NCBI RefSeq assembly: GCF_008370685.1
Contig: NZ_VTZU01000027.1
Span: forward strand, 1-64,000
DNA from: Aquimarina sp. RZ0
GTDB lineage: Bacteria; Bacteroidota; Bacteroidia; Flavobacteriales; Flavobacteriaceae
Reading direction: 5' to 3'
Length of the DNA stretch: 64,000 nucleotides
In this document: piece after piece, positions 36,996-45,595 of the stretch
Layout: each line of letters starts with the position of its first letter
Position numbering within the stretch: the stretch's first letter is position 1
Notes under the pieces: model-generated
Databases searched by the model: none
What the model was told of the DNA's origin: nothing
Seen by the model: only the letters and a program-made list of their open reading frames with translations
Translations under genes and position numbers: made by a program

Positions 36996-39104
36996 TTAGT
37001 TTTTGATCAATTTTTTAATTAGCGTATTCCCTGAGTTATTAATTTTCAATATATAAATACCTCTTGGAAGAATTGATATATCTATAGGATTTGAATCAAT
37101 TGATTTACTCATGATTTGTTTCCCTTGAATATTAAATATTTTGATAGATGTAATACCACCTCTATTCAAATTTCTAATATTTATATACTTATTTGCAGGA
37201 TTAGGATACAACGAGATTGTTTCTGAATCTGGGTTGATATCTCCATTAGACAGAACAGTATCGTGAGTAAACTCAACTATTCCCCAGCAAGCATCAAAAG
37301 TTCCGATATCCAGAGTTATAATATCCGAATCATCTGTTTGAAGTGATAAATCAATTGAGGGTTTACCCGGCAGGTGAAGCTTAGCTCCTATTATAGACTT
37401 CCCAAACATATCTTTAGGGATTTTTACTGAGATACCATCATGAGTTTGCGCACTATCCTCTGCTGCATTGTATTTTCTGTTCAGAAGATGAAGCACATAA
37501 GGTGCTGACAAATCAGAAGAGGAAATTCTAGGGAAAGTAGAGATTAGATCATTACGAACAGTATTCTCACTTAAAACATCTATTTTCCAGGAAAGACGTT
37601 CTATCATACTATCCGCGTTATCAATGGAAACAACATTAGAACCACTCTCGTTTAGTATTTGATTCTGCTCTGTTGTAAAGTATTGAACATCACTATCGTG
37701 AATAACTATTTCGTATTCTTTCAGTTGCTCGGCAGTAGGTGCGATTGGACGATCGGGATCCCCAAATATTTTCAGATCAAATGAAATATTCTCTTCTACC
37801 AAGCGCTCTAATGTCTGACGTGCTGTAATACTACCGTCCATTCCTCCTTCGAGGAGTGAAGCATACACAGAATATGCAAGTGCCACATTTGAAACCGCTT
37901 TATAATCGTCAAGTAATTCACCATGATTATGAATGAATTGATAAAGATCGGCAAGATTTTCTGACCCCAGATCCCAGGTATCATTGCCTCCTATCCATAC
38001 ATTTCCTGGAATAGTAAAAATAGAGCCTGTGGCATATGCTTGAGCAATCCAGCCACGAGACTGACGAGGAGCACTCCTGTCATACAAAGCTTTAAACGCA
38101 TCAGGATACGGGAAGTATATCAAAGTCTTATCAAGTTCCTCAGCTGCCTTATAGTGTAATATTGGCTTAAAAGGGGGGCTTTTTTCAGTTTCATGAGCAT
38201 GGAAAAATTCACCAGCAAGATAGGTCATACGATTAGAGAAAATATACCCTCTTGGTTCAATTAGATTCGTTGTTGCCCCAATTGCGATTCCAGGTCTTAT
38301 CGTATCAATATATTCAAACAACTCTTCCATCACCTCATTAAGTGCTTGGCGCTGAAAGTAAACAAAATCTTTATAAAGAGGAATATTCCCTTCAATACTA
38401 TATGCTTGACTTTTATAACTTTCAAGAGTGAACCCTTTATCTAATAAAAATTCACGGTAGTTGAAACTATCAATTTCAGAAATTTCCATACCGTTCAATT
38501 CTTCAGTCGTGTATTTCTCTTTCATGTATTCTCTAAATCCATTCATGGAGTGAATAGAAAAATCTCCTCCCAACCAATGCACCGTTCTAGAAGCGGATGT
38601 TTGCGAATCGAACATCATATGAGTCACCTGACTTAGATCCATTCGATCAACCTGATACTTAAGCCATTCCAGAAATTCTGGTCCGTGATGGCTCTGCCAG
38701 TTATGAGTTTGTCCCATGTACGACTCTGTACTCCAGGGGATATTATTACCATTGAGATCCTTTGCCCAGTTAGATTCTGGATCTTCCATAAAGTCGATCA
38801 TCCATTTCCAACCCCAGTCGAATTCTCCACGACCAAAGTAATACTTGTCATTTGATGTTTGATTTTCTACCCTTGTGATCCATTCATCCATGGTCGTATC
38901 GGATTCAATACTTCTATTTGGCATATGTCCCCAGAAGACTCCATCAGCTTTATACTGATCATAATTAACAGGAGTTGCACTTGATTCCTGAGTAAACAAT
39001 ATCATAGATTTTTTAATAGGGCCATTTTGCGTGCTTGTATCTATTTGTGCAAATAAATTATTCAAAACAAAGCAAAAAGCTGTAAAAAGAAATACTTTTT
39101 TCAT
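36996..39104 (-). CDS. Secreted glycoside-hydrolase-like protein with T9SS sorting tail
   Basis: 702 residues. Signal peptide MKKVFLFTAFCFVLNNLFAQ. Residues ~30-410 look like a TIM barrel of the beta-galactosidase/GH42-like kind (FGRGEFDWGWKWMIDF; QVTHMMFDSQTSASRTVHWL; FSIHSMNGFREYMKEKY; PGIAIGATTNL). An alpha/beta region (~420-520) resembles the trimerisation domain of GH42-like enzymes, and a beta domain follows. The last ~75 residues are a type A T9SS sorting domain (SLYPNPANKYINIRN...). It is probably exported across the outer membrane; the substrate cannot be named. It stands alone, with no SusC/SusD pair nearby. Confidence 0.78.
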   Translation of the reverse strand: MKKVFLFTAFCFVLNNLFAQIDTSTQNGPIKKSMILFTQESSATPVNYDQYKADGVFWGHMPNRSIESDTTMDEWITRVENQTSNDKYYFGRGEFDWGWKWMIDFMEDPESNWAKDLNGNNIPWSTESYMGQTHNWQSHHGPEFLEWLKYQVDRMDLSQVTHMMFDSQTSASRTVHWLGGDFSIHSMNGFREYMKEKYTTEELNGMEISEIDSFNYREFLLDKGFTLESYKSQAYSIEGNIPLYKDFVYFQRQALNEVMEELFEYIDTIRPGIAIGATTNLIEPRGYIFSNRMTYLAGEFFHAHETEKSPPFKPILHYKAAEELDKTLIYFPYPDAFKALYDRSAPRQSRGWIAQAYATGSIFTIPGNVWIGGNDTWDLGSENLADLYQFIHNHGELLDDYKAVSNVALAYSVYASLLEGGMDGSITARQTLERLVEENISFDLKIFGDPDRPIAPTAEQLKEYEIVIHDSDVQYFTTEQNQILNESGSNVVSIDNADSMIERLSWKIDVLSENTVRNDLISTFPRISSSDLSAPYVLHLLNRKYNAAEDSAQTHDGISVKIPKDMFGKSIIGAKLHLPGKPSIDLSLQTDDSDIITLDIGTFDACWGIVEFTHDTVLSNGDINPDSETISLYPNPANKYINIRNLNRGGITSIKIFNIQGKQIMSKSIDSNPIDISILPRGIYILKINNSGNTLIKKLIKN

Positions 39105-39865
39105 TTGTGAGGTTTTAAAAGTGTTAAGTTTTAATTGTGGTTTTAATTTTAATGTATTAAATTCTAATTGTGTATCATATATTACTTTATTAATGAGTTT
39201 ATTAGGTTATTTTTTTTTAATATTAGTGTTATCTTATATTTCAAATTCTTTTTCCGTTTCTACAAAACATACACCGTTAGGTACATTGTTAAAATGAAAA
39301 TATATGAGTAGGATGATATTTTATCTAATTTATTATTCAATAGCACTTTTCTATTATAATCCCTAAGAGATAATTTTCACCCTTTATAATTTCTGTTAAT
39401 ATATAGTAACCATGAATGATCTCTCCTGAAACTCTCCTTGACGCATTCGTAACATTACTGAATACAACTACTATATGGTACTAACAGACATCGATCAATA
39501 ATAATCCTCATAATTTTTAGGTTTTATCATTCCTATTATCCGTGTTGCAAATATATATTGGAGACATTTTCTTTAACTCATCAATATTTACAAGTATATA
39601 TTCTATTTTAACCCAAAAGTACACTTATCATCTTAAGTAAGTTTATTTGTGATATATTTTACAATTTTTAACAATTAATTCACATTATAATTTAAGTATC
39701 TTAAAATCTGAATCATCGCACTTTGATTAGTAGCTAGCAGTACTCTAAAATGTTAGCCCATTTAATAACATATTCCATCCAGGCATTTTGAATATTTTGC
39801 AAAAGATGTTGATGAACTACTATAAAAATTCATTGACATTACTATCTAAAACAGAGAATGCACTT
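39105..39865. other. Long AT-rich non-coding stretch
   Basis: Upstream of the glycosidase-like gene. No coding frame, RNA or repeat was recognised apart from a chance-level similarity near 39401 to one arm of the palindrome at 212-241. Confidence 0.5.
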
Positions 39866-39912
39866 TCTCGAGGCAAGTCTCTTAGTATTTGAATCTCGAT
39901 TATCGAATAAAA
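39866..39912. repeat. R2 repeat, partial copy
   Basis: CTCGAGGCAAGTCTC, TATTTGAATCTCGATTATCG, AATAAA: the right half of R2 only. Confidence 0.55.
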
Positions 39913-40126
39913 AAGTAAATATATAAATTAAGTTTTTCTAGATTTAGAATTGAACTCAAAATCATAAATCTGATCGAATCAGCATAAAATCATGCGAATA
40001 GACCTCCTTATAAATTGAGATGCCGTATTGAGATCGGTAAAACTGTTGATCGCATCAATACAACTACAGGAGATCCGTCCTCAATACTCTACTAACTAAC
40101 ATTAAGGTGTTATTTCTACTATACTT

Positions 40127-40288
40127 ATACGATTTATAACTAAAAATTTCGCATATTCATCGTTTCTTTTTCCTTTCTACTTCGTTTAAAAAATAAACCG
40201 TAGCTATAGCTATGCTTGATTTTTTTGCCTTGCATAAAGAAAAAATAATTCAATGAATTTATACGAATTTTTTAATCACAAATCGTAT
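40127..40288 (+). repeat. R1 repeat, copy E
   Basis: A 162-bp R1 copy almost identical to D and F. Flanks ACTT (left) and TATT (right), no exact duplication. The sequence between it and 40576 contains nothing I recognise. Confidence 0.92.
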
Positions 40289-40575
40289 TATACAACTGTA
40301 GCACCCTCAAATTAGACCGTCAGTGTAATTATAGTTTGACAACCAGTAGGCATAACCTAATCTGAATAAAGCAAAGTGATCATTAATTAGGAAGTATGCA
40401 AATGCAGGAGAAACAAGAAAATAATAAGAACTTATTCAAGATCTTCCTATACGTACATAATAAAAGCCACTAAGAAAAGTATTTAATTTTTTTCATAAAA
40501 AATAGTAGCCTGATTGGTTACCAAATTTATCATAAACGGCTTTTACAATAATGTAAATAGATCAAAAATATAGGC

Positions 40576-40606
40576 AAAAAAAAGAGGTCGTTTACCAGAC
40601 AACCTC
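40576..40606 (-). terminator. Terminator of the 32-codon gene
   Basis: On the minus strand GAGGTTGT, 7-base loop, ACGACCTC (8 bp with one T-G wobble; 40606-40584), then eight T (40583-40576). A strong intrinsic terminator, 37 bases after the small stop codon. Confidence 0.75.
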
Positions 40607-40642
40607 CAACACAAATTTATAAAAATACATTAGACATTTTTT

Positions 40643-40741
40643 TTATTTGCGCATCGCATAACTAGATGCACCTGGAAGGTCTCTTAAAAAATCAATAACA
40701 CTTTTTAAGATAAGTTCAATAGAAGCGTAAAAATAATTCAT
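40643..40741 (-). CDS. Candidate small protein of 32 residues
   Basis: A 33-codon frame, ATG (40741-40739) to TAA (40645-40643). The peptide starts MNYFYASIELILKSVIDFL and ends PGASSYAMRK: an aromatic N-terminus, an amphipathic helix of about 18 residues, a Pro-Gly break and a short cationic end. It is too short for ordinary gene finders. Support comes from the transcription signals: a TTG-N20-TATATTTA promoter ending 29 bases upstream and a T8 terminator downstream, so a transcript of about 190 bases is expected. It could instead be a non-coding RNA with a chance frame. No homologue known to me. Confidence 0.4.
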   Translation of the reverse strand: MNYFYASIELILKSVIDFLRDLPGASSYAMRK

Positions 40742-40769
40742 CTCTGTGTGATTTTAGGATTAATTATAG

Positions 40770-40800
40770 TAAATATAATTATTTATTAACAATTAATCAA
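40770..40800 (-). promoter_or_regulatory. Promoter of the 32-codon gene
   Basis: Minus strand: -33 TTTG ending in TTG (40800-40798), 20 bases, then TATATTTA (40777-40770), one base from the TAnnTTTG consensus. Confidence 0.45.
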
Positions 40801-41119
40801 ATATTATGTTCATTAATTGTTAATAATATTTCATAATACTAAATTTTATAGTTATAAAATATAAAAAAATTCAAATAAAACATATCTAAGTAGTTTTTTT
40901 CTTACTAAAATTGTTGATAACTATTGTTTTACTCTATTTGTTAAACACACAATACTATCTGCGGTTTTCATACTTGATAAAACCGAATTTTAGTCTTCTT
41001 CTTGTCATTCTCCGTATAAAGGACTCACTCAAAATAATACATATACCAGAGTTCGTTATTACACTCTTAATAATTCACAACAAGCCATCACAAAACAAGC
41101 GTATGTTTGTATTAAACTG

Positions 41120-41127
41120 TACCTTTG
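41120..41127 (+). promoter_or_regulatory. -7 box directly before the helicase start codon
   Basis: TACCTTTG lies only four bases before the ATG at 41132. If used, the mRNA would be leaderless or nearly so. No good -33 element is visible, so it may be chance. Confidence 0.35.
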
Positions 41128-41131
41128 CCCT

Positions 41132-42439
41132 ATGGTTAATACGATCAAGCAAAGACACATCCTTAATAAATTGGGAATTGAATCATTGAATCCCATGCAG
41201 GAAGAAGCTAAACTAGCAATTACCTCAAGCGATAATATTATCCTGCTTTCCCCTACAGGAACAGGAAAAACATTGGCTTTTTTACTACCTGTCATAGCCG
41301 GATTAGATAGTAATTGCATAGAAATTCAGGTTCTAATACTTGTGCCATCCAGAGAATTAGCCATTCAGGTCGAACAGGTAGCAAGAGACCTGGGATCAGG
41401 TTATAAAATTAACGCTGTATATGGTGGAAGATCCGGATCACAAGATAGGTTAGACTTAAGACATCGTCCAGCTGTTCTTATCGGCACACCTGGTAGAATA
41501 GCAGATCGATTAAGAAGAGATAGTTTTTCTGTGGAACATATTCAAACTATCGTACTTGATGAATTTGATAAATCTCTAGAAGTAGGTTTTGAATCAGAAA
41601 TGATCGAAATATTCAATGCACTGCCCAAAATTCAAAAAAGAATACTTACTTCTGCTACACAAGGTGTAGAAATTCCGGAATTTATCGGTTTAGAAAAACC
41701 AATACAAATAAATTATTTAGACGATAACTTTTCTCAATTACAGTTAAAAACGATTGTATCCGAAACAAAAGATAAACTCCCTGCATTAGTGAAAGCATTG
41801 TGCAATCTAGGCAACCAACCAGGAATCATCTTTTGTAATTTTAAAAATACAATTCAGCGTGTCAGTGATTTTCTCCACCAGAACTCAATCAGTCATGGTT
41901 GTTTCTATGGAGGTATGGAGCAAAAAGATCGAGAAAGAGCATTGATCAAGTTTCGTAATGGTACACATCAGATTATTATTGCTACAGATCTTGCGGCTAG
42001 AGGCATTGATATTCCTGAGATTAAGTTTATTATTCATTATCATCTTCCTCTCAAAAGCGAAGAATTCACTCATAGAAATGGTAGAACTGCCCGAATGAAT
42101 TCTGAAGGAACTGCCTATATTCTAAAATGGAAAGATGAAGAATTACCTGTATTCATAAAAGATGCAGAAATCGTAGAATTAAAAGATGCTGCTGCCCCAT
42201 CTGTCCCAGAATGGAAAACATTATTTATTACCGGCGGAAGAAGAGATAAAATATCTAAAGGTGATATTGCAGGATTATTCTTTAAACAAGGAAAACTTAA
42301 CAAAGACGATCTGGGTGTCATAGAAATTAAACAAGATTGTGCATTTGTTGCTGTACGTACCTCTAAAGTAACGAAAACTATAGAAATGGTCAATAATACC
42401 CGATTAAAAAAGAAAAAAGTACGTATCTCTATTATTTAA
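41132..42439 (+). CDS. DEAD-box RNA helicase, DbpA type
   Basis: 435 residues. Q motif near LNPMQEEA (19-26); motif I SPTGTGKT (40-47); Ia PSRELAIQ (~72-79); Ib GTPGRIADRL (118-127); motif II is DEFD (143-146) instead of DEAD; III SAT (~178); V RGIDIP and VI HRNGRTARM (C-terminal helicase core, ~285-325). The final ~75 residues (FITGGRRDKISKGDIAGLFF...) match the DbpA RNA-binding domain, which in E. coli binds 23S rRNA hairpin 92, so a role in large-subunit assembly is likely. The start ATG 41132 is needed to keep the Q motif. Confidence 0.92.
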   Translation: MVNTIKQRHILNKLGIESLNPMQEEAKLAITSSDNIILLSPTGTGKTLAFLLPVIAGLDSNCIEIQVLILVPSRELAIQVEQVARDLGSGYKINAVYGGRSGSQDRLDLRHRPAVLIGTPGRIADRLRRDSFSVEHIQTIVLDEFDKSLEVGFESEMIEIFNALPKIQKRILTSATQGVEIPEFIGLEKPIQINYLDDNFSQLQLKTIVSETKDKLPALVKALCNLGNQPGIIFCNFKNTIQRVSDFLHQNSISHGCFYGGMEQKDRERALIKFRNGTHQIIIATDLAARGIDIPEIKFIIHYHLPLKSEEFTHRNGRTARMNSEGTAYILKWKDEELPVFIKDAEIVELKDAAAPSVPEWKTLFITGGRRDKISKGDIAGLFFKQGKLNKDDLGVIEIKQDCAFVAVRTSKVTKTIEMVNNTRLKKKKVRISII

Positions 42440-42528
42440 TGAGTTTTACACCTATTTCCTTGTTTTAAAAACACCTGATTAAAACCAGAAATCTGAATGG
42501 ATAACTTTTATCAGAAAAAGGTATTCTA

Positions 42529-42791
42529 CCAGTCTTAGATGAAATCGCCGTAAACTACCTCGGGGCAAGCTCAGGCATTTATTGAAAAAAAAAAAACATT
42601 TTGATTTCGAGGCAAGCCTCGGAGCATTTAAATCTCAATTATCGAGTAAACTGAATCAAATTATTTTTTAATTCAGGCAAGAAAGAAAATTCGTAGATAG
42701 TAGACACTATCAATGCTTCTTATTTCATAGCACTCATCTTATAGAACAAAAAGAAATGATTTTAAGGTAATTTTATGCGAGAAATGGTATT
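42529..42791. repeat. R3 repeat, interrupted by R2
   Basis: Left part 42529-42556 (AGTCTTAGATGAAATCGCCG, TAAACT) and right part from 42646 (TAAACTGAATCAAATTATTT, TTAATTCA) to GGTATT at 42791 match the uninterrupted copy at 18041-18155. An extra ~60 bases sit in the right part (about 42683-42745). R2 lies between the parts, and R1 copy F begins at the last base. Confidence 0.6.
42551..42651. repeat. R2 repeat inside R3
   Basis: TAAACTACCTCGGGGCAAGC, an A12 run, ACATTTTGATTTCGAGGCAA, GCCTCGGAGCATTTAAATCT, CAATTATCGAG, TAAACT. TAAACT occurs at both edges, but once in the R3 copy at 18 kb, suggesting a 6-bp target duplication. Confidence 0.75.
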
Positions 42792-42953
42792 ATACGATTT
42801 ATAACTAAAAATTTCGCATATTCATCGTTTCTTTTTCCTTTCTACTTCGTTTAAAAAATAAACCGTAGCTATAGCTATGCTTGATTTTTTTGCCTTGCAT
42901 AAAGAAAAAATAATTCAATGAATTTATACGAATTTTTTAATCACAAATCGTAT
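42792..42953 (+). repeat. R1 repeat, copy F
   Basis: A 162-bp R1 copy flanked on both sides by TATT (42788-42791 and 42951-42954). It lies between the convergent helicase gene and rny. Confidence 0.92.
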
Positions 42954-42983
42954 TACACCAAAATGACCTTATCATTCAAATAA

Positions 42984-43017
42984 AAAAAGAATCGCATACA
43001 ACAACGATTCTCTTTTT
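42984..43017 (-). terminator. Terminator of rny
   Basis: Stem AGAATCG/CGATTCT (42988-42994 with 43005-43011) extended by A/T runs on both sides; 24 bases after the rny stop. Confidence 0.75.
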
Positions 43018-43040
43018 ATTAAGTAAGATTGAAATAAATA

Positions 43041-44606
43041 TTATTTAGCAATATTCACAGCTCTTGTTTCTCTAATCACTGTTATTTTAACCTGCCCCGG
43101 ATATGTCATATCGGTCTGTATTTTCTGAGAAATTTCAAAAGACAAACTAGCCGCTCTTTCATCATTTACCTTCTCACTTTCTACAATCACTCGCAATTCT
43201 CTACCCGCCTGGATAGCGTACGCTTTCTTAACTCCATTAAATCCAAAGGCGATCTCTTCTAAATCTTTTAATCTTTGGATGTAAGAATCCAGTACCTGCC
43301 TTCTTGCACCTGGTCTCGCTCCACTTATCGCATCACAGACCTGTACAATAGGAGAAATCAATGCTGTCATTTCTACTTCATCGTGGTGAGCACCAATAGC
43401 ATTACAAACATCAGGTTTTTCTCCATATTTTTCTGCCCATTGCATTCCCAGAATGGCGTGTGGCACTTCTGTTTCTGTGTCTGGTACTTTTCCTATATCA
43501 TGCAGCAATCCGGCTCTTTTTGCTAATTTGGGATTAAGCCCTAATTCTGATGCCATAATTCCACACAGTTTTGCAACCTCTCTAGAGTGTTGTAACAAAT
43601 TTTGCCCGTAAGAAGAACGGTATTTCATTCTCCCTACCGTTTTTATCAGCTCAGGATGTAAACCATGAATTCCCAAGTCAATGACAGTTCTTTTACCAAC
43701 TTCGATGATTTCTTCATCAATCTGCTTTCTGGTTTTCTTTACAATTTCCTCTATACGTGCTGGATGAATTCTACCATCTGTCACCAATTTATGCAGTGAT
43801 AATCTGGCAACTTCTCTTCGTACAGAATCAAAACAAGACAATATGATCGCTTCTGGAGTATCATCTACGATAATCTCTACTCCCGTAGCTGCTTCTATTG
43901 CTCTTATATTTCTACCTTCACGACCAATGATTCTCCCTTTGACATCATCGCTTTCGATATTAAAAACGGATACACAATTCTCTATCGCCTCTTCAGTTCC
44001 TATGCGCTGTATTGTATTAATAATAACTTTTTTGGCTTCTTGCTGAGCTGTCAGCTTCGCTTCTTCGATAGTACCCTGTATAAGTGCCATAGAATCTACT
44101 TTAGCCTGCTCTTTCAGTGAGTGCATAAGTTGCTCTTTAGCATCTTCTGCAGACAAACCTGATATAACTTCTAGTTGTTGAACCTGGCTTTTGTGCAATT
44201 TTTTTAATTCTGATTTTTTCTTTTCGAGATAATCAATACGATGATCATAATCTTTACTCTTCTGCTCAAGATCAGTATTTAACTTCTTATTTTTAGATAA
44301 TTCATTAGACACCTGAGATTCTTTATCTCTTGTTCTTTTCTCTGCTTCAGCCATTTTCTTATCGCGAGAAAGAATTACTTTTTCATGCTCCGATTTTAAT
44401 TCTATAAACTTTTCTTTTGCCTGAAGTATTTTATCCTTTTTAATGGTTTCTCCTTCACTTTTAGCATCTCTTATAATGCTTTGAGAAGTTTTTTTAGCGT
44501 TTTTAATAATTTCTGATGCTTTATTGCGCTCCAAAATCTTAGCGATGATAAAACCTATCACCAAACCTGCCACCGCAGCAACAATCAAAAATATAATGTT
44601 ATCCAT
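43041..44606 (-). CDS. rny: Ribonuclease Y
   Basis: A membrane-anchored endoribonuclease that starts mRNA decay. The 521-residue protein has an N-terminal membrane helix ([19 protein letters not shown]), a long coiled coil (~30-180), a KH domain ([20 protein letters not shown], ~215-235) and an HD domain with HSREVAKL and GLLHDIGK (~340-375; metal-binding HD pair). All family features are intact. It lies downstream of zapA and the 6S RNA on the same strand. Confidence 0.95.
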   Translation of the reverse strand: MDNIIFLIVAAVAGLVIGFIIAKILERNKASEIIKNAKKTSQSIIRDAKSEGETIKKDKILQAKEKFIELKSEHEKVILSRDKKMAEAEKRTRDKESQVSNELSKNKKLNTDLEQKSKDYDHRIDYLEKKKSELKKLHKSQVQQLEVISGLSAEDAKEQLMHSLKEQAKVDSMALIQGTIEEAKLTAQQEAKKVIINTIQRIGTEEAIENCVSVFNIESDDVKGRIIGREGRNIRAIEAATGVEIIVDDTPEAIILSCFDSVRREVARLSLHKLVTDGRIHPARIEEIVKKTRKQIDEEIIEVGKRTVIDLGIHGLHPELIKTVGRMKYRSSYGQNLLQHSREVAKLCGIMASELGLNPKLAKRAGLLHDIGKVPDTETEVPHAILGMQWAEKYGEKPDVCNAIGAHHDEVEMTALISPIVQVCDAISGARPGARRQVLDSYIQRLKDLEEIAFGFNGVKKAYAIQAGRELRVIVESEKVNDERAASLSFEISQKIQTDMTYPGQVKITVIRETRAVNIAK

Positions 44607-44629
44607 AATTCTAGTTAATGTTTATATAT

Positions 44630-44800
44630 AAAAAAAGCCTGCACTAGTTTGGGTTTTGTATAAACTCTGTAAAAACAGGTTTAGGGTTAACAAATTGCTC
44701 AAGAATCCGCGACGAGGCGGCGCGCTTTTACAACTTAAACTCACCCTTTTTAAATAATTCTTGTTGAGTTTATCAAAAAATAATAACTAGTGCAGGCAGT
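44630..44800 (-). ncRNA. ssrS: 6S RNA (SsrS) candidate
   Basis: Between zapA and rny, on the minus strand, the ends of a ~170-base RNA pair: GCCTGCACTAGTT at the 5' end (44797-44785) with AACTAGTGCAGGC at the 3' end (44649-44637), followed by T7 (44636-44630). Inside lies a mostly single-stranded AT-rich centre and an apical GC-rich hairpin (CCGC...GCGG near 44708-44722). One long rod with a central bubble and an apical hairpin is the 6S plan. In E. coli ssrS also lies directly downstream of zapA. The RNA would bind housekeeping RNA polymerase by mimicking an open promoter. The fold was drawn by eye, not computed. Confidence 0.78.
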
Positions 44801-44826
44801 AACCTATTTATTTTAAAGAACGTTTT

Positions 44827-45117
44827 TTAAGATAAATGATCATGTAACAACGTATTAAGAGCATTCAACCGCTCAGATACGTTTACATCATCACTATCTT
44901 TATCTATAACTTTTTGTTCTACTTGTGCTGCAAATTGTAAAGCACACATGGCTAATACATCTTGCTTATCTCTAACTGCATAACTTTGCTCAAATTGCTT
45001 AATCATAGCTTCAATCTTTTTAGCAGCTTTACGTAATCCCTCTTCTTGATCAGGATTAATTGTAAGCGGATATACGCGATCCGCAACTGATATTTTGATT
45101 TTAAGCTTGTCTGCCAT
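44827..45117 (-). CDS. zapA: Cell division protein ZapA
   Basis: 96 residues: N-terminal beta segment (KIKISVADRVYPLTINPDQEEGLRKAAKKIE) followed by a long helix able to form a coiled coil (ALQFAAQVEQ). This matches ZapA, which binds FtsZ and stabilises the Z ring. It is seven bases downstream of the coiled-coil gene at 45125 and directly upstream of the 6S RNA. Confidence 0.9.
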   Translation of the reverse strand: MADKLKIKISVADRVYPLTINPDQEEGLRKAAKKIEAMIKQFEQSYAVRDKQDVLAMCALQFAAQVEQKVIDKDSDDVNVSERLNALNTLLHDHLS

Positions 45118-45124
45118 ATTTCAA

Positions 45125-45415
45125 TCACTCTGATAACTGTGTAATACACACATCAATTTCCCTTATTAAAGCATTTATTTTGAGCTTAGTTTCCCTCTTG
45201 TATTTGTCACTGCCTAGCATTGCATTTGCATTCTTGAGTGCACTAAATTTTTCTTCCCATTGTTTTAATTGATCTGCCAATACGTCTGAATTAGATTCTA
45301 AATCCTTAATTTTATTTCTAAGATCAGCATTTTGTTGTTTTACTAATTCATATTTATGGAGTAACTTGCTTATCTTATTCTCCAGAGAATCAACAATTTC
45401 AATTAAATCACTCAT
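45125..45415 (-). CDS. Small coiled-coil protein next to zapA
   Basis: 96 residues from ATG 45415. The frame runs on to 45454, but that start would lie upstream of the -7 box at 45450-45443, so it is rejected. The protein is almost wholly helical with heptads (IEIVDSLENKISKLLHKYEL; NADLRNKIKDLES; LADQLKQWEEKFSALKNA). Its position and shape suggest a ZapB-like partner of ZapA in division, but no diagnostic motif exists, so this is inference. Confidence 0.85.
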   Translation of the reverse strand: MSDLIEIVDSLENKISKLLHKYELVKQQNADLRNKIKDLESNSDVLADQLKQWEEKFSALKNANAMLGSDKYKRETKLKINALIREIDVCITQLSE

Positions 45416-45442
45416 TATACTTTTACACAATACTTCGTTACA

Positions 45443-45473
45443 CAAAGTTAACATACCAATTGAAAAAACCCAA
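45443..45473 (-). promoter_or_regulatory. Promoter of the coiled-coil/zapA operon
   Basis: Minus strand: -33 TTG (45473-45471), 20 bases, -7 box TAACTTTG (45450-45443). It fits the Flavobacterium consensus TTG-N17-23-TAnnTTTG. Confidence 0.65.
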
Positions 45474-45595
45474 TAGTTTTTAAACTAATTTTAACTCTAT
45501 ATTATCATATCAAGCAAGTGATTAATTTATAGTCTTTTAGTTTTTAACGAAACATCACTTTAATTTTAAAACCTAAATATTTACATTTACTCTCT

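Noticed and set aside
39401-39420. Similarity to one arm of the 30-bp palindrome (AATATATAGTAACCATG)
   Set aside because: Only one arm, with a mismatch, and no symmetry; probably chance.
40020-40110. Short open frame reading KTVDRINTTTGDPSSILY before R1 copy E
   Set aside because: About 30 codons, no start, no recognisable family, no continuation after the repeat.
40911-41189. 92-aa plus-strand frame rich in Leu/Ile
   Set aside because: It overlaps the start of the helicase in another frame and has AT-driven composition.
45416-45454. Longer start for the coiled-coil gene next to zapA
   Set aside because: The upstream ATG lies before the -7 box TAACTTTG, so it would not be transcribed from that promoter.
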